Below, one piece after another: positions 25,523 through 37,500 of a stretch of DNA of 64,000 bases (position 1 is its first letter; the number at the start of each line of letters is the position of its first letter). The notes under the pieces are model-generated. The model did no database searches, was not told where the DNA came from, and saw only the letters and a list, made by a program, of their open reading frames with translations. The position numbers and the translations under genes were made by a program. The DNA lies in assembly GCA_013115135.1 (NCBI GenBank), contig JABANP010000024.1:186001-250000 (forward strand), in the 5' to 3' direction. The DNA comes from Perkinsus olseni. Its lineage: Eukaryota > Perkinsozoa > Perkinsida > Perkinsidae.

Positions 25523-26290
25523 ATGGGAGAGACACATCGGCCATCAATGCTGATCACTAGCAGTGCTTGAATCGCCCTAGTTTTCAGTTTTGTCAGAGAC
25601 CTCCTCCATTAATGTATGGATGCCAAGGAGGGAAATGCGGGCGACGCGAATAACGAGGTGAACCGTAATGGCTCACGTCTCGTAGACACCACAAAAGATT
25701 GCAAAGTCGACCGTCAGGGGAGTGGACGCTGTTCACCTCTATTTTTGGCTGAACTAAGCGTCGCCCCTTCATCTAACAAGAACTACAGAAAAAAGTCAGC
25801 AGAACTTCATCCCGTTGTGCTCTCTACTCCCTTGAACTTACCTCGGAAGTTTTCGCGCGATCGCGACTAATTCCCCGTTAAGGGGCGGAACGTTCACAAA
25901 GGGGAGAGAATCACCGCAATATTGGCTCGAAACGACCGAGAATAGAAACGGAACTTAATGATCCAAATCGTAAGGCTGTCCCAATTGCCGCTCGAGAGAG
26001 AAGAGTAAAAATGTGAGAGGCAGACCTTCTAGCTCCCCGCTATGTGTGGCCGCTCCTCGACCTAGTCAACACATTCATATCAGACGTTCAACATCTCGGG
26101 AATCGTAGAGTAGTGAGATGCTACTCTGCATATATGCGGCAGGGGAAGGGACAACCCCTTCGAGGAGGTGACATCACCCCCAACATCTGAAGAAAATATA
26201 CGCGAAGCTTCACACGCGCCGACAAGCTTATCGACAAGCCATCCTTTCCGAAGAAGAGCTCGAGTTACAACGCAACGACAAACGCTAATC
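25523..26290. other. Spacer between the duplicated units
   Basis: Unique sequence with no supported gene. A short + frame at 25616-25870 lacks family features. Its presence between the units shows the duplication is not a simple head-to-tail joint at homologous ends. Confidence 0.4.
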
Positions 26291-26399
26291 TTCAGAAGTA
26301 ACATAAGGCCAACAATGAACATAAAAAACGGAAAAATCTTCAGCAATCGCCACTTCAGTTTCTAACCTGTAAAGTGGCGATTCACCGCATCAGTGTAAT

Positions 26400-27341
26400 T
26401 CAACACTGAGTAAGAGTAGTGTCAATAAGAATACCGGCCTTGATGTGAATCTCAGTCGGGCTCACAATTGTACCCTGGATTTTGTTGATGTGGAACATAT
26501 CCATCAACTTCTGGAGGATAGCGTCGTAGTTAGAGAACTCGATATCAGTGCCATCTACCTCATAGTCGCATCCGGCAGTTTGGCCGAGAACACTAAGAGT
26601 AGCACGTCCAGATTCGAAGTCAACGCTGAAGTCTTGGCCATACAAGTTACCGCAGTATTTACCGTTCAGACCCGCCGCCTGAGTAGTTGTAGTCGCCGCG
26701 CTTGTCGTAGATTCAGTAGTTGTCACCTTCACTGTCGTAGTAGCACTCACAGGCGCGGTAGTGGTGACGGTCTGGACGCCGGTAGTAGTCTCAGCACCGC
26801 TGGTGGTAGTCTCAGCACCGGTAGTGGTAGTCTCAGCACCGGTAGTGGTAGTCTCAGCACCGGTAGTGGTAGTCTCAGCACCGGTAGTGGTAGTCTCAGC
26901 ACCGGTAGTGGTAGTCTCAGCACCGGTAGTGGTAGTCTCAGCACCGGTAGTGGAAGTCTCAGCACCGGTAGTGGTAGTCTCAGCACCGGTAGTGGAAGTC
27001 TCAGCACCGGTAGTGGTAGTCATGGGCGCTTTAGTGGTGCTCATGAATGCAGTACTGGTATGCTTAGTTGTAGTAGCAGGCGCCATAGTTGTTTGGACGC
27101 CGCATGCCACAGGCTCACCAGCACAGCCAGGATCTGTGGGCTCGAAGCAGATAGAACCGTCACTCTTCTTGATTAAACCAAAACAAACAGCTTGGCTCTC
27201 CCAAGACTTGCAGTAAGAGCCGTATTTTGAGTTAGCACATCCACTCACATCAGAGCACATCTGAGAGCACGGATCCTCAGTGGCCGACACGAGGGAAAGT
27301 GCGGTAGCAAAGGTTGATAGGGAAAGGACGAAGGAACGCAT
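26400..27341 (-). CDS. Secreted Thr-rich mucin-like protein, copy B
   Basis: 313 residues. It has the same architecture as copy A: signal peptide, Cys-rich N-terminal domain, Thr-rich stalk, C-terminal GKYCG domain. The stalk has about twelve heptads, including two TSTTGAE and a TTTSGAE variant, and ends in TTTGVQTVTTTAPVSA instead of the GAM repeats of copy A. The signal peptide differs by one residue (VLS for VVS) and the N-terminal domain by a few (WESQAV for WETPAV). The C-terminal domain is identical, which suggests selection or recent conversion on that domain while the stalk varies. Confidence 0.9.
   Translation of the reverse strand: MRSFVLSLSTFATALSLVSATEDPCSQMCSDVSGCANSKYGSYCKSWESQAVCFGLIKKSDGSICFEPTDPGCAGEPVACGVQTTMAPATTTKHTSTAFMSTTKAPMTTTTGAETSTTGAETTTTGAETSTTGAETTTTGAETTTTGAETTTTGAETTTTGAETTTTGAETTTTGAETTTSGAETTTGVQTVTTTAPVSATTTVKVTTTESTTSAATTTTQAAGLNGKYCGNLYGQDFSVDFESGRATLSVLGQTAGCDYEVDGTDIEFSNYDAILQKLMDMFHINKIQGTIVSPTEIHIKAGILIDTTLTQC
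26757..27025 (-). repeat. 21-bp coding minisatellite, copy B
   Basis: Same heptad-encoding repeat as in copy A, with about twelve units, longer and less uniform at both ends. Confidence 0.9.
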
Positions 27342-27830
27342 TTGGTAACTTTAAAAACAACTTTACTGGAAACGGAGAAAGTTAGAAAACCAAAAGCCGA
27401 ATTCTCAATAGTCGTTGTTGCTGATGTTGTTGTTGATGGAGCGAATGACAGGAGTAACACCGTCCTAGCTTGTCGACGCGAAGGAGACAGACAAGATATC
27501 TTGTGACGTTGCTGTCTACCTGGGTGATGTACCTTGCTAATGGCAAATGTAACACGAAGACGCGTTAGTAGTGGAGTGAGCTGAAGGACGCAAGCTTGGA
27601 AAGGGCGATGAACACATCGGCCATCAATGCTGATCATCAAGTATAACTGATCACATTTTGTGACAGTGATGGGACAATCAGTATCTTGTGTGGTGAAGAT
27701 TTACTTTACAGCTCGAGGCTATGCACCACATACTCATCGTTCAAATGCTCGTCTGTCCTCTGTTGTTTCTACCAGCAGTTCATTGACGTTCTTCTGTAGG
27801 TTTTTACAAACTTAAATTCTCACTATTAAT

Positions 27831-28814
27831 ATGTCATCATCTTGTAATAATAATATGAAGGTCACTTTGATCGGTGCTTCTGGTGCCATTGGCAAGCCAC
27901 TTTCTATGTTGTTGAAGATAAACCCCCTGATCACGGAGTTGGCTCTTTACGATGTTCATCAGGCTCGTATTCCCGTCCCTGGTATCGCTGCTGATAATTC
28001 TCATATCAACACTCCCGCTAAGGTGAGAGGATACGTGGACCCCGAGCATCTCCCTGAGGCTGTCACTGGAAGCAGCGTCATCGTTGTATGTGCTGGTATC
28101 GCTCAAAAACCCGGTATGTCTCGCGAGGATCTCTTTGGTGTTGATGCCGGTATCATGCGTGACATCGCAACAACTTGCGCTAAATATGCCCCGAATGCTA
28201 TCATGTGCATCATGTCGAATCCCGAGACTTCACTCGTTCCTCTCACTGCTGAGATCTACAAGAAGGCCGGAGTCTATGACCGCAAGAAGCTCCTCGGCAT
28301 CACAACTCTCGATGTGACTCGTGCTCGAACCTTCTACGCAGAAGCTACTGGGCTTGATGTGGAGAAGGTTGATGTTCCAGTCGTCGGTGGCCACGGCGGC
28401 TGTGCTATTCTTGCTCTCTTCTCTCATGCTACACCTTACGTCAAGTTGGATGAGAAGACCATCGAGGCTTTGGATGAACACGTCCAGACTGCTGTCACTG
28501 AAGTCGTCGATGCTCTCGCTGGTGCAGGTTCAGCCTCTCTGTCTATGGCCTACTCTGCTGCTGAGTTGGTTGACGTCGTCATCCGTGGCTTGAAAGGAGG
28601 AGGACAGCACACTTCGGCCTGTGCCTACGTCAACTGGCCTTACCAAGGCTGTGACTTCTTCGCCCAGGTTACCAACTTTGGTCCTCAGGGTATCGAAGGA
28701 GTACAAAAAATTGACAACTTGAGCCCATTCGAAGAGAAGAGGATGGCCGAGTCTGTTGAGAAGGTGAAGGAGGACGTGAAGAAGGGTGTGGAGTACGCAG
28801 CTGACTCGCATTAA
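27831..28814 (+). CDS. Malate/lactate dehydrogenase family enzyme, copy B
   Basis: 327 residues, nearly identical to copy A. It has one extra Gly (GGGQHTS for GGQHTS) and Gln for His in FGPQGIEG. The Gln at the specificity position (AQKPGMSR), the substrate Arg residues and the catalytic His (GGHGG) are all kept, so both copies should act alike. The ATG is preceded by the same polypyrimidine-AG as copy A. The near identity of the coding region against more diverged flanks points to recent duplication, gene conversion, or purifying selection. Confidence 0.93.
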   Translation: MSSSCNNNMKVTLIGASGAIGKPLSMLLKINPLITELALYDVHQARIPVPGIAADNSHINTPAKVRGYVDPEHLPEAVTGSSVIVVCAGIAQKPGMSREDLFGVDAGIMRDIATTCAKYAPNAIMCIMSNPETSLVPLTAEIYKKAGVYDRKKLLGITTLDVTRARTFYAEATGLDVEKVDVPVVGGHGGCAILALFSHATPYVKLDEKTIEALDEHVQTAVTEVVDALAGAGSASLSMAYSAAELVDVVIRGLKGGGQHTSACAYVNWPYQGCDFFAQVTNFGPQGIEGVQKIDNLSPFEEKRMAESVEKVKEDVKKGVEYAADSH

Positions 28815-29082
28815 TAATAATACCAACAACTTCATATTTTGTTTAATATTTAGTAGTATCCGCCTATTATTAGGATATTCAGTAGTAGTAGTTGCTACCA
28901 TCTACTCTCATTATTATAAAGCTGTATTATGAAGGCTTAGTGGGGCCTCCTATGAGACCCTGTTTGACAACAACAGAGGAACACTCTGCTGTCTTGCGTC
29001 ATTCACTCTTTGTTGAGTTCTACTAGGTAAGGGAAGTGAGCAGCGGCAACTGAGAAGCTTAATATTTCTCTTTCGAGCCTTC

Positions 29083-29640
29083 TTGATCAACTACGATATT
29101 GTGCGACGTGTTCGTCTTCCTGGCGAGGTTTCTCTCAATCCAATTGCATCTTTCTGGTGCGTAAGGCCCAGTTCAACGAAGAAGGCTCTCATGAATACGG
29201 CCTTCGCAGATCACAGCTCGATAGTCACTATCTCTGCTCCGAGTTACACGGCTAATACTCGAACCTTTCACGATGTATTACGCTCAAGGATCTTGAATGA
29301 CAATAAGCGTCTCGGTCAATTTTTACCGCGCCGGTATGGTTCCACGCATCTGCTGATTCCCAGTCAACCAACTCGAGCTCAGGATCATATCCCTTCTGTT
29401 GAAGACAGTTTAATAGAGTTAGTAAGAATCATGATGAGCTCCACACCTTTCATCATGTTACTCGGTTGACTGACGCTTTTCTCCTTCCCACTACAGTCAG
29501 AAGCGTCGTACTGTAGCTCGGTTACGATAGCAATACTGGCTGGGCGCCCAGATCTCGACTCGGATGACAGCGGCGCAAGAGCTCAGCAGCTCATCATCCC
29601 GCGTAAACTGAGCTTACTCGTCGATATCACCGACGCCTAA
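29083..29640 (+). CDS. Hypothetical protein, at least two exons
   Basis: An open frame (29083-29421) joins through a clean intron (GTAAGA at 29422, CTACAG ending 29496) to a second open frame. The latter reads SEASYCSSVTIAILAG and RPDLDSDDSGARAQQLIIPR and reaches a stop at 29638-29640. The first codon is not ATG; an upstream exon or the internal ATG at 29191 must supply the start. Open, protein-like frames continue to 29914 (ending LDLEPRDTAAAEY) and at 29980-30186, so the gene may be longer through an alternative donor near 29612. No family is recognised. Confidence 0.4.
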
Positions 29641-30380
29641 CTTCCAAGACTGTTCCTCTCCCAATGTTGCTGCCGGATGCAACCGCTTGGATCCTCTTTG
29701 CACACGCCAGCGGTAGAAATGGAGCTTTGAAAGTAGAATCCAGCTCTACGGGTATCAGAGCCCTGCTGAGGGTTTTTTTGGCGTACCGCCTCGGACGTCA
29801 CTGCAGCGACATGTAACCAACCCTGTGACGGCACCCTCCGCAGTCAATGACGCCCTTGAGTTAGCACTGGCAAGACTCGACCTTGAGCCAAGAGACACCG
29901 CAGCTGCTGAATATTAGTATACTTGTTTCCGCCCTTTTCTGTAACTTGATAACACTACAATTGGGCGTGCGATGAGGCATTGAGGGGAATCAATGGGATA
30001 CAATGCTTTCAGTGTTTTCGTCAACGGCGTGGCGACCGAGATCGGCTTCGAGTCCTGATGGAGGAAGGATTCCTCGTGACCCTTGAGAGCTCCCGAGACT
30101 CACCTCAGTCGGCGGTCCCTGACGCCAGACTCGTCGCCTTGAGATCGCCTAAAAACAAGCACTTGGCCTTTAGTCCTACTCACTAGCACTGGTAGACTTA
30201 TTCCTTTGGACGAAGGCCTGCTGTGGTGAGAGCACGCGAGACGAACAACGTACGAGCCCAATCGCCGCCACCCCTACGCTCGTAATACCCTACTCTTTTC
30301 CCAGCATCTTCTTCATGTCCCTCATCACGTCTTCTCACGCCTACCACACCAGACAATGGCAATCCCGTAAGGTCGTACAG
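29641..30380. other. Possible 3' exons of the preceding + gene
   Basis: Two + frames with protein-like composition (to 29914 and 29980-30186) are seen, but splice joins could not be fixed. No other gene is evident. Confidence 0.25.
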
Positions 30381-31331
30381 TTACGTACCGTCATCAGTCC
30401 TTCCCGAGGCGTGAAGGGCCTGGGCTGCTGCCGCTTCTGCTGCCTGGGCTGCCGACTCCGCAGCTTGTCGCTGCGCCAGCGGGTCGTATCTACTCCACGA
30501 CGTCTTGCTGTGCATGGTGCGGTGGTCATCCTCACCGATGCCTCTTGTGCTTGCTCTTCTTTTTCTTCCGCCCAAACTCATCCAAGGATTCATTATCAGA
30601 GTCATGCCTCTCTCGGTCTGTGGGGTCCTGTCGATCGTAGTGACCTCCGCTCTGGCCCTCCCGACTCTCCTGCGAAACAGGCGGATGTAAAAAGCGCTCG
30701 CCCGAAAGATACGACAAGCTTTTCTTCTCACCTGTAGTTGTGGCTGTAAAGAGTTACACATGTTACACCTCTCTCGCCAGTCCCAGTTCACATTCCCACA
30801 TCCGGTGCATACCCAGTCACCTAATGGGGCTATATTCACCAGGCTGCGGAGACAAGCTGCAAACTCACCTTTCTTGAACAGCCCTGGAGGTCCTCCGAGG
30901 CTTGGCGTTTCCGGCTGTACGACCTAAATAACGACAGGACCTCACACCACGGGCAATGGTTGTAGACTCAGAATCGATTGGAAACCGAAGGGTTCTACCC
31001 GGATACAATCAGCAACGCTAGCGAAGTCGACGTACACGCGTAGCCTCGCCGCTCTCTCCCGGGGCCTCACTGACCACTCACCGGTCTCGGTGTATCGCAC
31101 CTATTGCATCTGGTCCGCTTCTCGTAGTTCCAATGCCGACAAGTCACATTAGGACACTGCCAGTCATTGGGCCGGCCCGATGGGGCTCTGAAACGTCGCG
31201 CGCCATGAAATTCACCACGACCACGGCAACCTCGCTTACTTCTTCACCTGCTGCTGCGCCTGGAGCATCTGCTGCACTTGGGCGTGGGTGTAGCCCGGCG
31301 GCGGCGGGTAGGACACACCCGGCGGGTTCAT
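30381..31331 (-). CDS. ZRANB2-like RNA-binding protein with two RanBP2 zinc fingers, 5 exons
   Basis: Exons 31331-31240, 31187-31082, 30923-30732, 30669-30536 and 30492-30381 join in frame to 211 residues. The N-terminus is Pro/Gln-rich (MNPPGVSYPPPPGYTHAQVQ). The first RanBP2-type finger is DWQCPNVTCRHWNYEKRTRC plus NRCD; the second is GDWVCTGCGNVNWDWRERC plus NMC. A charged Arg/Asp/Ser tract with KKKKSKHKRHR and an Ala/Gln-rich tail follow. Paired W-x-C-x(2,4)-C-x10-C-x2-C fingers with a basic tail are the arrangement of ZRANB2, which binds single-stranded GGU-type RNA and acts in splicing. A nuclear role is likely. Four short introns were resolved with exact phases. Its 5' end lies about 120 bases from the 3' end of bestrophin 1 on the same strand. 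Confidence 0.82.
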
Positions 31332-31450
31332 GACAAGAGGGAGAACACTGGTGTGAGAAGATGCCACCACCCGGGCCAAGTCCAACCAAGGCAAGTCTTG
31401 AGACTGTTGGGAAAAGTACAACTCATTACCAGCTGCATGCGCACCATATA

Positions 31451-34420
31451 TCACTCAAAGTGGACCCTAGTATCTCGGCTAGGCCCACGGCTACCCGACG
31501 AGGCATCCGATGATCGCCGTGGTTGGAGGGATGGTCGCCGATCTTCAAGGGTTGCCGATCTGTCCACCAACCGAGGCTGTCTAGGAGATATACCGTGTCT
31601 TGCTGCGGTCACACGTACACGACTGAAACCACGGAGAGGGTAAAGCTGACTATGCCGACGGGGATCCCGCCTCCCGCACGCGCCAGGTTTTAAGATAGCT
31701 TACCGGAAGATCTCCCTGCCCAGAGTTTCGTTGCCGAACTTCACCGCAAGGTCACTCTCTCGGAAGAGGAGCAAGTCGCACAATTTGAGCCGCCTTGAGA
31801 ACAAACGCTCGGCTGGTACACCACACTGTGCCGCTAGCTCTTGGTTCAAGCGAACGACCAGAGGATCTCCTGTAGACAACGAGGCGACGGGCATGGACTA
31901 CCCCGAGCTACCCTCTGCAAGAGCCGTTCTACTCGGCGCGGCCTCAGCTGGTGCTGTTGGCGCGGGGGCTGCAGGAACATCAGGACACTCATGCCTTGGA
32001 CGAGGTCCAAAAATACCCTGCTTCAATCTCCGCCCGTCGGCGAACTCCGTCTCCGCGAGGCCGGCAAATGCACAGTCGTGGATTCCGTCGACAAATGCCT
32101 GTCAGCGAGGACCCCGGTTCAGTCCCCGGTGACGGCATCTCTGGGTCTACTGTATGGACGTGTTCCAGCGGTAAGTCGTTCTTGTCATCTCCGAAAGGAT
32201 TCTCCAACTCCACTGCGATCTGGTTGAGGCCCCAGTAGCCAAGCACCGCGAAGAACGACAAAATCGGCGATAATATCTTCCCTAATACCACAATTCTCGC
32301 AAATCAGCAACCACGTTGACTCACCAACAGTCATTTTGACGACCATCGTGGGGCAGATGACGACGAAGACCAGCAGAAGCAGAGCCAATAGCTGAGCGAA
32401 GGGGAACGGGAAGGGGACCAAGGTGACCTGAGCCTCCCAGTAGACACCGGTCGATGGAAGGGTGCCCACCCGGAAGGCCTGGTTGAAGCCAAGCATACCG
32501 TTGGAGATCTCTTGGTAGCACCTCGACAGAATCGGTGGGGGTACCTGAAAGATGCTCACCCGAGACTGCTAAGATGAGGCGTACTGTGATGAGGCCTTCG
32601 AGGCAGCTGCGGGACACGGTCTCGCTTATCCACCTGGCCACGACCAGACCTTTGTCGCTACACTCCTCCAAGTGCCGGACCTGACGGGGAAGTGGACGTA
32701 CAAGATGGCAGGTTTCACACGGGCCACCTCTTCCTCCGAGCACTCTCCTACCACCGTCAACCTCGACACATTGTACGCAGCGACAGCACTGGAGTTCATC
32801 CTTTCTGATACAGACACAGCCAGCGTACCACATACCGCTCCAAAGGCAATGAAATCAGAAGTTGGGGGGATACTTTAGAGCGAACAGAGGACCATTGCCA
32901 CCTAGCATGGAGCCTCCTGCCACCGGTGGTTCCAGCATCATCATCACACTAGCTCGAGGTAAGAGCAGGGAGCCCCGGCGTATGCCACGTCGCCCGGTTT
33001 CACGGCCTTGAAGGAAGCTCCTCCTGCCCACATGCTTGTTGTTCTCCAATGGACGGTACCCGAAGCCATTGACCAGGTCGACCTGGAGACTGGGCGGGTG
33101 ATGGAATCGATAGCGGTCAAAGTGACCTCCCGGTCTTGCAGCTGCATCATCGCAATGCCGCTGAGGAGGGTGAACCAATGCAGAATCCTGGCCTTCAGGG
33201 CGTGCAGGGCCGCCTCCTGGCAAGATAGTTTCTGGACGATTTTGCAGTCACGGTCGGCTCATTCTGTCCCTATAGCAGTCGGCCGTCCAGACTGAGCCAG
33301 TTCAAGCTAAGATTTTCAATAACACAGTCTACCAAGCCGAGTTCAGCCGAAAGACTGGAGCTTCAGCGCTACTCGTCGAATCGACGACAGATCCCTCCAT
33401 GCCTCGTCAGCAACAGCATGACCCACTTGCTGTTTACATAGGAGAGCACAAAGTCATGATACACTATACACCCATTCACAGATTGCGAGCGTATCTTGTT
33501 TTCCGCGTTATCCACGAGTCAACCCTAGCACGCCCGCAACTACAGCTCTTTACAGGATCTGCGAATCTCGTTATTACACGTACTCCAATCGTCCCGAGGA
33601 ATGCAACCAAAAGGGCGAGAATGGAAAAGACAGAGCATCACGACTCGTTTTCTCGAACGTTGAATGCACGAAGCAAGTTACATTTGCCGCTTGCAAGGTC
33701 GCAATGGAGTATGCGAAGCCTTGTGAAACACCTCCGGGCCCTATGCCCAGACAAACTCCGCCTTGTCACGATGTACGGAAAAGTGCACAGTAGTGTAGAG
33801 CTAACAGAGAATCAATTTTCGACGGTAGCACTGGGATAGAACATTTTTGTTTCCATACCACAAAAATCGTGAAAAAACACCATCGGCTCTACGCTAGCGA
33901 CAATGCACTCCAATAGAGAGACTGAATATCTACGTCCGGAAGTCCTTGAGGAAGAGACGATGAGAGCTCGGAGAAGGTACCAGTTGGGGATCGTCCTCGG
34001 CCGATCTGAGTCTGACGTTTATGAAGGCGTTAATCTGCATGAAGGCGTCCCCCCACTTGGACACCATCACCTGAACGCTCGTTATGCCTTCGCGATACCT
34101 GAGAGGGCTTTGAGGGGAGAAAGTTCCCTCTGGGCCGTTATCGACCTCCCAAGGGCCATGTTCGTCCGAAACACGATGACGTAGCCCAGGACGATGGCGA
34201 ATATCTGTACTGCAAAGGGATGGTCAATAGAGGGCGGGATGAACGGGAGGATGTCCAGACCGAGACCTGGCACTGGAGCGCTGCCAAGCAGAAGCTTCCG
34301 GATCCTACACATCGCGATCACGGCTGCTACGACCCCAGCGGGGACTGCTCTGGGGAAGACGGAGCCCGAGAGCTGGAGTATCAGACGAAACGCCGACTGT
34401 TTGTTGTCATAGGTTATCAT
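31451..34420 (-). CDS. Bestrophin-family anion channel, tandem copy 1
   Basis: Multi-exon. In order: MITYDNKQSAFRLILQLSGS with VFPRA (start 34420), HPFAVQIFAIVLGYVIVFRT, RYREGITSVQVMVSKWGDAF, ILHWFTLLSGIAMMQL (~33.2 kb), DKGLVVARWISETVSRSCLE, PPPILSRCYQEISNGMLGFN, VPFPFPFAQLLALLLLVFVV, LSPILSFFAVLGYWGLNQIA, and VELENPFGDDKNDLP. The last motif corresponds to the INPFGEDDDDFE calcium-clasp region of animal bestrophins. A C-terminal FVDGIHDCAFAGL and a charged tail follow, ending at 31451 after a final intron. If that last donor is not used, translation stops at 31700. Expected role: calcium-regulated chloride/bicarbonate channel, four or more membrane helices, pentameric. A ~0.7 kb intron lies between the third and fourth blocks. 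Its upstream neighbour (copy 2) ends only 130 bases away. Confidence 0.85.
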
Positions 34421-34549
34421 ATCACTAAGGAGAAGAGGAACAGAAACATCCAACTTAGAACGGCAGAGGACAGCGCTGTGTGAAGGGACTTCGGGAGCAC
34501 AACAGGAGGGAAGGGGAAGCTTGAAGTCACTAGCCATGGCCACAACCGA

Positions 34550-37500
34550 TCATGCAGTGGCTTGATGATTGCGGTATCTCTCCAGCATGGACAGGTACTC
34601 AGCACCCAGTACCGTCTCCGCAGACTCCTTGATACGCCTGGATGTCCTATTATCTGTCCCAAGCCATAGTCGACCTTCTCACCTATGCACTCTTAAAGCC
34701 GCAGGGCCGAGCAACTCTTGAAGGTCGGCCATATTGAGGAGGGTGAGGTCTTCCAGAGTCACGCAAGGTCCGAAGTGCAAACGTCGGTCCTCCACTCCGA
34801 TCCGATCGAGCTCATCATTGATCTTAGCAACCGCCGAGAACTCTGCCAAAGCTCGTGTCGCGCCAGAGTCAAGCTCGGATGCGTCCTACGCTGAGAGACG
34901 CTTGATTGTACTGTGCCTTCGGCGTGGTTCACCCTACTGAGGGCGAGCTTCGATGCTGAACGAGGGCCCCGCTACAGGACAGACAGATCCAGCTCGTCAC
35001 CCTTGGTAATAGTTTCCAACTGTTGGTCCGTCATCTCGGCCAGACTTGGATGGTGAAACGGCTTAGCCGGTCCGACCGTAGCACAGGTGTGCAGCGAGTC
35101 GACAAACTCCTGAGGGAAGAGGAAGGCCATGTATTGTGAGGATGCTGCCTCGATAGAAGTACGCGATGATCCCATCGCTGTGACACTAAAGTAATTCAAT
35201 ATTTCGCGTGGCGGTCACATTAACATCAGCATTCAGTTCACTGCGTGTCTCTCCGCGACTGTAAACGTTCACGCCAGCATGGGCCTATAACGGCTCGTTC
35301 GGATAGCTATAGACCGGGTTAGAACCTGCGTCTCAACAGAACAGTTGAGGGCTCTAGAATCGGTAGAGGGCTGCCTTGGTAAGCCCATTCTTGGTTGGCG
35401 CTGACCACGAACTTCAGGACATCGCTAGTGTGTTTACTATCAATAGCATCCGGAAGGGTATGCCAGAACCGATTACGAAGTAGCTACTGTGTGAATGGCC
35501 TCCAATGGCAGGTCGTTGTCATCATCTCCAAACGGATTTTCCAACTCCACCGCGATCTCATTGAGTCCCCAATAGCCGAGCAGACAGAAGAACGACAGGA
35601 TGGGTGACAGGGCAGCACCTACAGCCCACAACTTTCTGACACCTCTAGCTACTCTACGTCCCCGAAGCTCAAACGCCTAGCGTTAAGTCCTGCGTCGGGG
35701 TTTCACGACGGTTGGCAGCTGACAGCACCTTCCGTCATTTTAACGACCATGATTGGGCACATGAAGAGGAAGATCAGCAGCAGTAGTGATACCATCTGGG
35801 CGAAGGGAAAGGGGAAAGGCACCTGCGATACCTGAGAGAGTCCAGTCGCCCGTTTCTCCGACATGAACTCTGTCCGCGCCACTCTGGGGCCTCTCAAGTT
35901 CTCATCCATGAGCCGTCAACCCAAGACCGATACAAACCCGGCCGGTAACGGAAAACCGAGCAGCACTCGAGGGGACTCCGAAAATCGGCAATAGGTGGGC
36001 GTCAAGCTTTGAACAGGTCCCAAGCAATTCGGCATACCCACCTTAAGTGCCTGGTTGTAGCCCATCATACCAGTAGAGATCTCCTGATAGCAGCGGGAAG
36101 CTATCGGGGCAGGCACCTTACGACCAGCCATACAGCCCTCCTTTACGGAAGACATGCCAGGGTCCTCACTTTAATGAGACCATTCACGCATATCCTCGTC
36201 AAGGCCTCTTCGATCCACACTGGGATGATCCACGTCTTATCCTCAGAACCCTTCAACTGATCGATCTTGCCAAGCACACATGACCAGCGGGCTCAGGCAT
36301 TGTTATCTCACTTCGTCCTCGGAGCAAGGACCGATTATGACCAGACGCCCGAGGCCCGCGTCCTCTCGATATTGCGATAAGCGTTCTCCGACAAACGACA
36401 GTACTGAGACAACATGTACTCCTCTAGCGGCAGGGAGGCGCGGGAGTGATGCGACGACCAGCCCACCACATGCCTCGATCGTTGGTGTTATCTCGGTAAC
36501 AGACCTATACTGGAATGCCCCCTTATGGCAGCCTGTCATTCGCGTCATTAGTAGGTTAATTTCTAGAGTTAGGCATCATCAAAATTGGTACCCACAGTAA
36601 TCACTCTCATGGTGATATGCACACAAGGTGCGTGTGGCGTTATCAAAAACGTCTAAGGGACGTCACAGATTGATTCAAGCTAACAGACCTCAGTCCTAAT
36701 TCCTCGACCACCACTCATCAGCAGCCTACGCGTTCTCTTCTTTTCACCGGCCGGCGTCAACTCGCGTCGCTCCTTCGAGGTCACCTTCACGACCTCGTTC
36801 AGTCGGCCAGCAGTAACCCCAGCTCGAAGGCGATGGATGGTGCGGTGTTTGAAAGCAGTTCTCAGATCGCTTATCTAGCACGGGAGCACCTCGAGGGGCC
36901 CTTAGCAGAACCGCCGGGTCTCACATCCTTGCCGTTCAAGTTTGCTATTGCTATGGCGCTGAGGAGACTGAACCAGTGCAACGTTCGGGATCGGACCACC
37001 TCCAGCTCCTTCCTCTAAAGAGGAGCTTGCATGAGTGATACCGGAGTGATTCTGTATACGACCAGCATCAACCTCGGACACGTTCTGTGTCACACCTGTT
37101 GGTCCGAGCTGCAGGTGCGAATGGTGACGTTAATGAAGCTGTTTATTTGCATGAAGGCATCGCCCCACTTTGAGGCCATCAAATGCACGTTCGTGACGCC
37201 CTCCCAATACCTAACCACCGCAAGGACCCACACACCCCGACAAGGACCGCCGCTCGCGGACTGGTGCTGCTCGCCGGAGGGCGAGCAGAAGCCCTCAGTC
37301 GCCGCCATAAGGCTGCTCGAAGTGTTACACAGCCATCGTGGGGCCCATGGCGGGCAGTGCTCGGTTTTTATATGCAGTGATCACCCTCATCACAGTCGTG
37401 CGTAGAGCTCGAAGATTCAATCGACCCCATCTCCGCAGTCCGCTGTTGACAGACGCCTTCCTCCCCGACCGATGCATCAACAGCGCCCCCCTCCAGATTA

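Larger units (their letters stand above)
26291..29026. repeat. Tandem segmental duplication, unit B
   Basis: Second copy of the mucin/dehydrogenase unit. It begins TTCAGAAGTAACATAAGGCC, and homology to unit A is lost after TTTGTTGAGTTCTAC. Non-coding flanks differ at scattered positions and the mucin stalk is longer, but the dehydrogenase coding sequence is nearly identical. Confidence 0.95.

Noticed and set aside
26445..27216. Ser-, Val- and Leu-Pro-rich frames over the second mucin gene
   Set aside because: Antisense or frame-shifted readings of the same minisatellite, with no signal peptide or domain.
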